From assembly GCA_016490735.1 (NCBI GenBank), contig JAEMWC010000269.1, positions 137,501 to 201,500 on the forward strand: 64,000 nt of DNA, in the 5' to 3' direction. The translations under genes were made by a program, and so were the position numbers. This document shows, in pieces, positions 45,701 through 54,373 of this stretch; positions within the stretch are counted from its first letter, which is position 1; the number at the start of each line of letters is the position of its first letter. A model generated the notes under the pieces. That model saw nothing but the letters and a program-made list of their open reading frames with translations, was not told the origin of the DNA and did no database searches. Source of the DNA: Pachyseris speciosa. Lineage: Eukaryota > Cnidaria > Anthozoa > Scleractinia > Pachyseridae.

Positions 45701-48700
45701 ATTATTGTGCGATCTCTAACTGTTCATCACTGAGTTCCATATACTCGTGGAATTTAAGTCGTTTGGCGTGTAATAATTGCGATTTAGGTTAAGAGGAGCT
45801 GAGCGAGTTCATAGAAGAAGCCAACATTGATTTAACTAAATAAATCGCTCGCGTACACTACACTTTAATCGTCACATCTAAAAACGTTACTTCCCACCTC
45901 GTTTTTTGTCTCTTCTCTTGCCCTTGCTAAAATAATATCAAATATAGAAAAAGTAAATAAACATGTGAGATGATATTAAAAAAAGAAATTATAACTGAAT
46001 GATAAAATAATGCGTCCCTTCCACTTGCTTTCGTCCATGGCGACAGCCGTGAAGGAGACTACATGTCGGGAAATCACTTTCCATGGTGGGAAATCACTTT
46101 CAGTAGGGCCTAATCTCCAATATGTCACCCAATATGTCATTTTCCTATCCGTGATCCGATCCGTGATCCGATCCGATCCGATCCGATCCGATCCGATCTG
46201 TGATCCGATCCGATCCGATTCAATCCGGGTTTTGTCTACGTCGTAAGAAATACTTTAGTTCATAGTAATTATAAATTTATTAAGGGGTAATTCTTTATTC
46301 AAAAAGAAAATGCAATGTTCATGTTCTAAAGCTTACCATCAATGCTTGTTTGCTGCGCAATAGAATTCATTTTCCGTTTCATTCTTCCTCCTCTTACGTT
46401 CAAATTAGTGAGCTCTGCTTGACAGATGTCAGGTCTTTATAAAAGAAAAAACACACAAACATATATTATGAATGTTAATATTGGACAGCAAATTTGCAAG
46501 TCCCAGGTCTCCATTTGTTAGTTAGGGTCCAATAGGCTAGTTTCGAATTGTGGGAGAACAAAAGAACAGAGTCGAGGTTGAGGGGAATAATTTGCATTTT
46601 CTTTTGTCAAAAACAAAGGAAAATGCAAATTATTCCCCTCAACCTCGACTCTGTTCTTTTGTTCTCCCACAATTCGAAACTAGCCTATTATTAAAGAGAC
46701 ATTTTGACACTGTGTGACATTCCTTGACCAATTAATTTTTGAGCCAAAAAAGGTGGCCTTGCTTACTCTGAATTCCCAGACTGGACTTCAGCTGATCTGA
46801 CTGATAGTGACAGGTTTTATTCTCATAATTATATAAAATGACCAGTTCCCAGTTGGTAGAGCACTGCACTGGTATCGCAGAGGTTGTCTGGGTTCAATTC
46901 CTGACCCTGAAAATTTTTCAGGCTTTATTTTCACTACTACTTAAGTAGTGTTCATAACTGCAATGATCATTCACATATTCATGAATTCAGATTATATTTT
47001 GCCAGTCATTCTTGTGAATAGCTGTATTGTTCATCTTTTTTATTTGATTTAGTGTTGATTTGATTTAAATAGTCTCCCCAATTAGTAGAGCATTTGGCTG
47101 TGCTTGGCTAGAAAGATTTGAGACTTAAAATTATTATTTTCCACTTCATTCACGAAGCTTAAAATTTAAAAGTACTGCTACATCATTTTTCGTTGCCATT
47201 ATATGAAAGCCATTATTTTGTCATGTGTACCTCAATGCTATACAGTATTAGTATAAATCTACTAGCGTTCTATCACGAATGCCGTTCTCTGATTGGCTAC
47301 GCTACTCATTATCTATTCTGTGATAGATAGTGAGTAGCGGTTGTCAACAAAACGGCTCCTGATTTCTATGCGTGATAGCTGATGAGGGCTGCGCCCTCAT
47401 CAGCTATCACGCGATCACGCGATAGAAATCTCGAGCTCATAATCTAATTGTTAATTAGAATTTGTTGCACTTAACAACTGTTTCAATTATTACAACTAAT
47501 AATGTTCAAGGGAGGTTGATCTAATAATTATGTTTCATATACACCTAAGATCCAAGATTGCTCTTCACCTCTGTTTTGCTTCATCCTCATCAATTTTATC
47601 CACTGCAACATTAATATGGTGCTGGAGACAACTCATTTGTCCTTGAATCTACAGGGAATAAAAACACAGTGTTATTGAACAATAATACCAATGTAGTCAG
47701 ATAAGAGAGTATGACAAAAGCATATATAAGGAACATACACAATTTTGCATTGTAAAAATGTCATGATAGGAAAGTATCACCTCATTTAAAAGAAATCTTG
47801 TAGTAAATTTTCCGATAAAGGACTGGTCAGGATACTCCTGAAGAAAAAGCAAAAGATTAGCTTAGTAGGATGTTTCACCCAAATTTGTTCATTCATGAAA
47901 GGAAAGATTTCTACATGACACCATTTTGGAATTTTATTCACATTCAAGGAGAATCCTCCATGATACAACAGGAGAGTGAGAGGACTGCTAGATCAAATAC
48001 AGGCCTCGATTCTCCTACATGCCTTGCATGCTGCTTTCCACTCAATTTTTTATTACTGTCAGTTCCTAGTCCCTTTGATCTTTGCATCTTATTTAAAAAG
48101 ACAGTTGCAAATGAAACTGTCAGTTGATGCCTACAAACAACCAGGCACACAAAAAGTCATACCACATTTTTGTACACACCTTTGCAGACTCCACTAGTGC
48201 ATTGCTAACTGCTCTGTTCATGCTCTCAAGATTAGCGAAGATCTCAGAAAAAGGTCCCATCTCCTTCATGAAATACTCTACAAAACAAAGACAAAAACTA
48301 TAAAAACAAGTTCCAAAATTACAATTTGCAATACCAGTAGTTCATCAATAGAGAGAGGACCTGAACTAGATTGATGCACCACGCCTTTGCCAGGTACCAT
48401 ATAATGTTGCAAGTCAATCAGCCTACAGTATGATTGATTATTGCATCCAGTAAAATATTATAAAAGAAATAAAGACTTTAATATAGACTAGATAAAACAA
48501 AATTCTTCCTTGAGGTCTTTGGTTTAAGTTAACCACACTGAGCTTTATTAGTCATTAGTGCCCTGTTTTGCCTTAAAGTAACCCTTTTTATTCAGATGCA
48601 GAAAGGATAGAAATATGTTGTTGTTGTTGTTATTATTATAATTATTATTATGTTCTCGTCAAGTTTTCCTGCTTTCCATCCATTGTAGCTCGATCTTATT

Positions 48701-51700
48701 TATGTGGGTTAGATAAGATAATATGACTGGCACACATACCACATACTTCAGAAGTATCCAAATTGCTGAAACAAACAAACAAACAAACAAAAATACTATT
48801 AGAATGCACTTTCATGTATTATTGTACAAAGTACTTATAAAGCCATCCCAAAGATCAAATACTGGAGTTGTCAGGTTAATACCAAGCCACTTAATGACCA
48901 AACTTACTGAAATAATAACAGGATAACAGCACATAAACCAACATGTCCTACTCCTTGGAATTCCAGTGGTTGGGAGTTCTCTAAGGGGGCGTAAGGGAGG
49001 TCCAAAAACCGCAAAACCGCACAAAAAATTATAATAAACCGCAAAACCGCATCAAAATTTACCGAAATACTGAAACCTCAGTTACAGATGTGAAAGCTGC
49101 CGTTGTCAAGACTTCAAGTCCTTCTATCCATTAAAAATACGACCTGCAGTGTATGCTGATGTTAACATAAACGCTAAAATTACTAAGAGCCAGCTGCCAG
49201 CAAATCTTACAAACTGAAAGAGTGCTTATACACCAGCTGAACATAAAGACCTGGTCTAATTTCAAAGGTGTGCAATCTAAGAGAGCTGGCTGGGTATATT
49301 AACCCTTTGTCTTCCAGCTTACCAAGTATCGTTCCTGTGGGAATGATGGCTTTGAAAACCTGTAACTTTCCCAAATCCCGGACTATGGCTGAAATGAAGC
49401 ATTTTTATAGCAAAATGATAATTTTTTCAGATTTCATCACCCTGGAAACTGACTGAAACTCCCAATTTTCATGGATATTGATAACTTGTTATTAATATAA
49501 ATCTAGACTGCGGCAGGTGATCAGGGGGACTGGTAGCTAGTATTATTTAGCCTTTTGGCAACACTGTATGTATTGATAGGCCTATAGGTGCATGAAAGGT
49601 ACATTGATGTGTGTATACATAGATATGAGGCCATAGTCACGAAATCTGTTACAGCCAATCGTCTTACCTTTATTAGTACAATCACCTATTGAGCCTTATC
49701 TGTACATAACAATTGTAATCCAGCAGTAACCACATTATTCGTTCCTGCACGCTATCAAGTATCTAGAGCAATTTTGTAGCTTAGCGTAGGCAAAGTGTTT
49801 GTATCATGTCTAAAACAAAGTTTACTGAAGAAGATATACCTGAGATCCAGGTGGAGAGACAAGTAGTGAAATGCCCCGGTTGCAAAGAACCAGTGGAAAC
49901 CCATCATGGGGAATTCCATCAAAATACTGCGAAGTAATTGGAAAGTCATCCCCCAGAAGACTGAAAAATGCCAACCTGAACACTGAGGGCAAGTCACTCG
50001 ATGGCTTAAGGGCAGAGCTTGAAGCTCTTACTCTGGAGGAAGAGGCTCTCTGCAGGCAAGATGAAGAAGCAAGACTTAAAGCGAGAATCGCAGCCAAGCG
50101 TGCAGCAATAGACGAGCTGACTCAGAGAAGAGTTAAAGATCATGAAAGCGGAGCAACCGTGACCAGCCATGACCTTCCTCCACTGCCCCTTGAGGCTAGC
50201 CGTGAAAACACGCCATTAGAGGACCTGTTGGCAGCAACTAACTTGGATTCTGCACTGCCCACCACGTGGTTTCACCGTGCCGACACCTCAGCAATTCCAC
50301 CCGGCACACAATCAGTACAAATCACACCAGCACGACGGAGATGTTTTTGAAGCCATGAGCAATCCCTAAGGGCGAGAAGTCTTTATTAATTGTAGACTTT
50401 GTTACTAATATTGTTCCCCAAGATGAGGAAGAGACACTAGGCAATCAAGGGAACGCAAAGATTGCCATCACGTACCAACCCAAAAAACCCAAGTTAGAAA
50501 CAGTTACTGTGCCACAGTGGGTGGTTGCAAACACGCGTATTCTTTATGCGTTACTATCGGAGGGCAAATTAGTTAACCAGGCTGCTACTCAGCAGTATTT
50601 AGCTTATATGGTTAAGATTATGGCACTTTCTGCTAAGTATGACTGGAAGTCTATTTTCATGTATGATGATGAATTTAGCAAGTTACAAGCTATCTATAAT
50701 CTCCCCTGGAGTTTCGACTCCACCCACCCTCATACTGTCATGCTAAAAACCCATTTTTAAGCCTAACCCACCAAATCCGCACCACAGTCTAATCCAAATT
50801 TGCGTGCCGCGTGGGAAGGATTATCTGCCGATGGCAGGATTATCTGCCGTCATTTTAATGGGCAAAGGGGGTGCACACTGCCCAGTGTAACTTTGCGCAC
50901 GTGTGCAATCACAAAATCGCTGGCAAGGTGTGTGGTTTGTCTCATCCAGGAGTCTCCCACAAAACCGCAGATGCCGCAAGCACGCAATGACTCCCTTCTT
51001 ATAACAGCCCTTTGAATCACAAACTTTAGCTCGCAGAATTACACGGCAATGAGGATAGCGCTTTCCTCAGCGACAGCATTTATAACAGCTTTCAGTTGGT
51101 ATCGATCGGCACCATGTTTATTCTCTTTGAAAACCAAAATTGCCCTTGGACAACAGCAAAATTCACGCAACTTTGTCTGGAAGTTTTCAAGACAAAAATT
51201 CCTCTTGAAGTTAAAAGTTTCCATTGACAGCAAACTTTGACTCCAGTTCGTGCAATCTGTTCAACATTTACCTGCTCACTCCTTTAGCCTGACCCTGATA
51301 ATGCTGTTTGATTTCAGTTGCTCTCACTGTCTGTAATTTTCACCTTTGTGACCCAAAGGAAATCTGGGATATTCTTGCCTAACAGCAGCATGGAAGACTG
51401 CCAATTTCCATTTCACATATTTTTTATAAGTGTCGAGCCACCCGGTCCTGCTGGCAAAATATTTCACTGATTGCATTATTTACAAGTCAAAATTGCCATG
51501 CCAGGTCCCAGAATCCACTCACAGAATGACTAAAGACACAACTTCACTCTGTGGATTGCCATCACTCGCTCGAATACTTTGAGCGGCCCACTTCGTGTGA
51601 AATTGTTTCTCACCTCCGTTTTCTTTCAAAGGATTGCCTCTACCCATCAACCCAGCTTTATGATGCCAGGCAGGGGCCTTTTGAGGTGGAAAATGGCTTG

Positions 51701-54222
51701 AAAAACACATTTATAAAACAAATAAGCAACGAATTGTAGCTGCAGTGTTTGTTTAGAAACAAACGACAGCTAGCATGATGAGCGTGATAACAAAGATAGA
51801 GCCTTTGATGTTGTGGACCAGCGAAATCGCCGTGGTAACCCCTTATATGGAGTAGCCAGGTCAATTTGCCCTCCTACCGTCTGAAAATTGCAAAAAAGGT
51901 AACCAAATCAACCAGTTGGGAAAGAGTTAATGGGCCTGCTCAGTCTTTATTAGCTACGCCCACGTTAAGTTACAGGCTCTCAATGGCATTCCTGTACACC
52001 CCAAATTATTGGAAGAAGAGTGATCAAGGGCCAGGTAGTTTTATGTTGGGTGCAGCCAAAGATTACCATTTGCTATCTGTGGGAAAGTGTGACCTTTTTA
52101 TTTATAACAAGATAATTATTCTCAATAAACCTGAAACTTGAAACATTAGAGTCAGTGAGTCAGTAATTGGCTCACTACCTGCCACAGGAGTAGGTACTCC
52201 GATTTGCTCTTGTACAGTGAAATCCAGCAATAAGGTCATCTTGTTAAACTTTTCCCGACAGATTTACCAAAAATCAGTCTTAATAGACCGAGGCTTTGAA
52301 AACCTACAACTTTCTCAAATCCAGACTATAGTTGAAATGAACTACTGTTATTGCCAATAATGATCACTTGTTTAGACAACCTCTAAACTGACCAAAACTC
52401 CCAATTTTCATTGAATATGACTTTTTATTCTGTTGCAAAACCAAAAAATGCCTCGGACAAGTTTTTCTTGAGATAAGATGAGATCTTATCTTAAAAAGTC
52501 TACATTGGCAGCAAACTTCAACTCCATTTCTTGCAATCTGTTCCACATATTCCTGCTCACTCCTTTAGCACTACGTGGATAATGCTTTTCATTTCAGTTG
52601 CTCTCACTGGTCCATAATTTTCGTGTTTGTGACCCAAAGGAATTCTGGGAAATTCTTGCATAATGGCGGCCAATTTCTATTTCAGATAATTATGTTTATA
52701 AGTGTCGAGCCACCCAGTCCTACTGACAAAACATTGTACTGATTGCATTATTTACAAGTCAAAACTCGCCAAAATTGCCATGAGAGGTCCTCAGGAATCC
52801 ACTCACACTAAATGGCTAGATAGACAACCTCAAACACTTTCGGCAGCCCATTTGCTGTGAAATTGGTTTTCACCTTTGTTCTCTTTCAGAGGATTGCCTC
52901 TATCCACCAACCAAGCTTTATGATGCCAGGCAGGGGGCTTCCGAGGCGGCAAATAGCTAGGAAATGCACTTATAAATCAAATACTTATGAAATTTGAGGT
53001 TCACTGCTTGCTTAAAAACAAGCGAGACAAAAAAGATAGAGCCTTTGGTGTTGTGGATCATTTAGAACATGGCCCATTTGTTAATACAGCCACTAAAACC
53101 AAATGTGCCTCCTGAGGGACAGACAAGTGACAAATCTGGAGAAACAATGTTCTTCTTTATTGAGTTCAGGATCTTTGCTTTGAAAAGGATAGCATGTGCA
53201 GTTTGCTTCTGTTTGTAAAATTCAGTTATACGTACCCTGCTTCAAAGAGACCAGCCATACCTTTACCCGTTAAAAAGGTCGCCATGAACTACACAGCACC
53301 TCCACATCTGCAGTGATAGGCTATGCCCTTTGTAAATTATACAATTAGAATTATTTAATGATCCATTGTTGCCCATATTGATGGGTTTGCACAGCTGAAA
53401 AGATCTATGATTAAAATATTGTCAAAGGGTGTACCTATAGTTAAATGAAAGCAGTGAGGAGTGGTCACACAAGGTCTGATGGATAAGCATCCTGCCAAGG
53501 GGTGTAAAGGGGCGGGGACATAGGGGAGAGGGTCAAAATCCTTGCACGAATAACTACCAATAAAATATGAAGACGGCAAACTTCCCTGAAGACATCGTTT
53601 GTCCAAAAAGGGCAAACACATAGCTTACTTTGTTTTGTGTGTATCTATGTCATGGAAAAGCTTCTCCAAGTCTTCATTGGACAAAATTCCATCACTGAAA
53701 AATGCCTTGAATTCATCCAGAGAAAGGGCACCATCATCTACATTTGGTCAAACAAAATACCACAAAATAACTGTTATTATAAATATTTACGAAGCTAAAA
53801 TGATTTAAAATGAAAAGGAAGTTGAAGACGTAGCTAGAAAGCGCAAAAAAATACAACTCTGTAACCTGTTTTTCTGAACGCTAATCACAATTGACTGGGA
53901 ATTGAAGCCTTAAATATCAAGATTTTTAGTAAAAAAGACTTTTGAGTCACTTGAGCGGGAACTAATTATAAAGATTTTTGGAGATTTTCAAAGGTTGACT
54001 CAAGAGAAAATTGCCATAAGCATTGCAAATGCAAATAATACAAGACAGCAATAATATTGGAGCAGCACTTCAGCTTACCGTTCTTATCTGCTCTGCGAAA
54101 TACCTAAGATAAAAAGGAGAAGACTCTGTTTCAGAATAAAGTACGCTTTACAAATAAGAGAGAAAAAACGAACATACATCCAAGAAAATCGATCTTCCCG
54201 CAGGTTTCTTGTCGTTAGCCAT
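36731..54222 (-). CDS. NECAB: NECAB calcium-binding protein, complete, 14 exons
   Basis: Minus-strand exons: 54222-54178, 54103-54079, 53737-53629, 48765-48740, 48277-48180, 47837-47781, 47648-47569, 46434-46337, 42801-42722, 40128-40075, 39690-39581, 38833-38756, 37672-37583, 36848-36731. All phases agree; 355 residues (human NECAB1 is 351). An EF-hand loop [12 protein letters not shown] at 21-32 is canonical. A second, degenerate loop (DTHKTNNLDTSE) lies at about 54-65. The middle is helical ([16 protein letters not shown]). Residues about 255-317 match the ABM (antibiotic-biosynthesis-monooxygenase-like) fold, with [10 protein letters not shown]. NECABs are cytoplasmic neuronal calcium-binding proteins. 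The C-terminus is uncertain: the splice to exon 14 gives a 38-residue tail unlike the family, whereas reading through the exon 13 donor ends directly as DGSTW-stop. Confidence 0.92.
37130..37508. mobile_element. 379-bp MITE with about 165-bp inverted arms
   Basis: Both ends read AATAGGCCCTTTGCATGACC inward, and the arms stay alike through GCCAGTGACATTTAGGTGAG. It lies in the last NECAB intron, about 75 bp below exon 13. No coding capacity. Confidence 0.8.
38585..38606. repeat. C-rich homopolymer tract
   Basis: Five C, one A, then sixteen C in a NECAB intron. Confidence 0.9.
40235..40270 (-). ncRNA. Hammerhead-ribozyme-like motif, Penelope element 2, 5' inverted end
   Basis: On the minus strand CTGAAGA (40263-40257), then a perfect stem II hairpin GGCATAAGTATGCC, then GAAA (40241-40238) and CATGTC. 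CUGANGA allows any base at the fifth position, so the core is intact here. Confidence 0.6.
41860..41900 (+). ncRNA. Hammerhead-ribozyme-like motif, Penelope element 2, 3' end
   Basis: CTGAAGA at 41863-41869, stem II GGCATAAGTATGTC (one G-U pair), GAAA at 41885-41888, then TGTTTTA. It is the partner of the motif in the inverted end. Confidence 0.55.
42021..42146. mobile_element. 126-bp hairpin MITE (GTTGTAGTTCAATTTTATCC family)
   Basis: Left GTTGTAGTTCAATTTTATCC and right (reverse complement) GTTGTGATTCAATTTTATCC. The loop has TGTATGGTAATGTATGATAA, as in the copy at 9470-9579. Confidence 0.8.
42355..42574. mobile_element. 220-bp MITE with AATTGAAGGGCTGAG ends
   Basis: Left AATTGAAGGGCTGAGAG; right (reverse complement) AATTGAAGGGCTGGGGG. 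It shares the terminal TTGAAGGGCT with the 1.8-kb foldback at 6440-8234 and also keeps the ATTGCCC-type and TTCGAGAA segments, so the two look related. Confidence 0.65.
42871..42929. repeat. (GGATC)n satellite, left end of the foldback
   Basis: About ten GGATC/GGATT pentamers next to the left terminal repeat. The inverted counterpart is at 46147-46228. Confidence 0.9.
43016..43818. mobile_element. About 0.8-kb insertion in the left arm of the foldback
   Basis: The right arm runs uninterrupted from GACATATTGGAG to GGCCCTACTG, while the left arm has about 800 bp here. The insert ends in CTTACCATGAAGAATTTGCG and (reverse complement) CTACCGTGTAGCATGAAAAT then TTTGCGGG, an imperfect inverted pair. 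GCGGGAACTAATTTTTGC-like units occur at both ends. Confidence 0.55.
44258..44735. mobile_element. 478-bp nested hairpin element with 128-bp inverted arms
   Basis: Arms 44258-44385 and 44608-44735 are near-identical inverted copies, starting ATTATAATAATCTTTACAAA and reaching CAGCGGCGCGAA. The outer left arm stops exactly where this element begins, so it was inserted in or next to that arm. Confidence 0.8.
44800..45600 (+). other. LTR-like or promoter-like core of the foldback element
   Basis: The non-repeated centre has TATATAAAG at 45066-45074 and AATAAA at 45197-45202, about 130 bp apart. This is the promoter then poly(A)-signal order of an LTR. An open frame of 139 codons (44817-45236, +) crosses it and has no known domain. 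No clean target duplication or TG...CA boundary could be set, so a solo LTR is only a possibility. Confidence 0.35.
46147..46228. repeat. (GATCC)n satellite, right end of the foldback
   Basis: GATCC pentamers interrupted by three GTGATCC units, in inverse orientation to the left array. Confidence 0.9.
46531..46689. mobile_element. 159-bp near-perfect hairpin
   Basis: AATAGGCTAGTTTCGAATTG and the following 55 bp are matched almost perfectly by the complement ending at 46689, around a short loop near 46610. It lies about 100 bp upstream of NECAB exon 8 in the transcribed direction. Confidence 0.85.
46839..46985 (+). mobile_element. tRNA-derived SINE, second family
   Basis: Head with AGTTGGTAGAGCA (A-box, 46851-46863) and GGTTCAATTCC (B-box, 46891-46901). 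A short hairpin TGAAAATTTTTCA follows, then a tail with TACTTAAGTAGTGTTCATAA, the same tail that forms the palindrome at 9030-9141. Confidence 0.75.
47040..47141 (+). mobile_element. 3' part of the first SINE family
   Basis: TTGATTTGATTTAAATAGTC then CTCCCCAATTAGTAGAGCAT and TTTGAGACTTAAA match the tail of the SINE at 5931-6202. The tRNA-like head is missing. Confidence 0.6.
47250..47435. repeat. Cluster of short palindromes (MITE-like)
   Basis: A perfect 20-bp-arm hairpin GCGTGATAGCTGATGAGGGC / complement at about 47371-47413, and CTACTCATTATCTAT...ATAGATAGTGAGTAG at about 47301-47336. CTATCACG motifs flank both. Confidence 0.65.
48990..49075. repeat. AAACCGCAAAACCGCA short repeat
   Basis: Two or more copies of AAACCGCAAAACCGCA separated by an AT-rich spacer, in a NECAB intron; origin unknown. 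Confidence 0.5.
49807..51000 (+). pseudogene. Retroelement gag-like protein with CCCH zinc finger, frameshifted
   Basis: Starts [15 protein letters not shown] with a CPGCKEP motif, then after a frameshift a Glu/Ala/Arg-rich coiled coil ([20 protein letters not shown]). Next is a block with [20 protein letters not shown] and, near 50840-50960, [10 protein letters not shown], then CNFAHVC and [10 protein letters not shown]. This is a zinc-finger cluster of the kind found in gag-like proteins of cnidarian retroelements, probably DIRS-type. At least three frame breaks and a stop at 50758-50760 make it non-functional. No reverse transcriptase follows in the window. Confidence 0.6.
51195..51720. 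repeat. Diverged direct repeat, copy 1
   Basis: Contains AGTGTCGAGCCACCCGGTCC, TTGTGACCCAAAGGAAATCT and TTTATGATGCCAGGCAGGGG in the same order as 52490-52985. In copy 1 the matching upstream segment (49330-49475) is separated from this one by the gag-like insertion. Confidence 0.65.
52285..52985. repeat. Diverged direct repeat, copy 2 (uninterrupted)
   Basis: GGCTTTGAAAACCTACAACT (about 52292) to CTCCCAATTTTCATTGAAT corresponds to 49350-49475. The part from 52490 on corresponds to 51195-51720. In this copy the two parts are contiguous, which shows the unoccupied state. Confidence 0.6.
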
Positions 54223-54373
54223 GGTGGTTCCAAAAATCGGGGTTGAACGACCTCTTCTGAAAAATGTCACGAAGTCTTCCGAAATATCATCGGTCAAGGA
54301 AATTTTAATCGGAGAAGGAGTATCGGGTGTTTACGACCTTATACGGAATTTACCGAAGAATTCATTACGAGAA
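54221..54373 (+). promoter_or_regulatory. Shared NECAB/PMS2 promoter interval
   Basis: The NECAB start (54222-54220, -) and the PMS2 start (54374, +) are about 150 bp apart, so both 5' UTRs and a bidirectional promoter must overlap here or inside the first exons. No TATA box is evident. The frame of PMS2 stays open upstream to an ATG at 54221, which overlaps the NECAB start codon in CCATGG. Confidence 0.55.

Larger units (their letters stand above)
42854..46243. mobile_element. 3.39-kb foldback (Mutator-like) element with 10-bp target duplication
   Basis: The ends CGGCGTCGACAAAACC (42854-42869) and, reverse-complemented, CGACGTAGACAAAACC (46228-46243) are 16-bp inverted repeats with two mismatches. 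They are flanked by an identical 10-bp direct repeat TAAGAAATAC (42844-42853 and 46244-46253). Inside each end is a GGATC satellite, then long arms: left 42930-43015 plus 43819-44257, right 45654-46146. An 8-11-bp duplication and long inverted arms suggest a MULE-type foldback. No transposase frame is visible. It occupies nearly all of the NECAB intron at 42802-46336. Confidence 0.75.

Noticed and set aside
54221..54373. PMS2 start at 54221
   Set aside because: The extension has no similarity to known PMS2 N-termini that I can see and overlaps NECAB exon 1 antisense. ATG 54374 has a good context and the expected distance to [11 protein letters not shown]. Kept as a finding, not as the called start.
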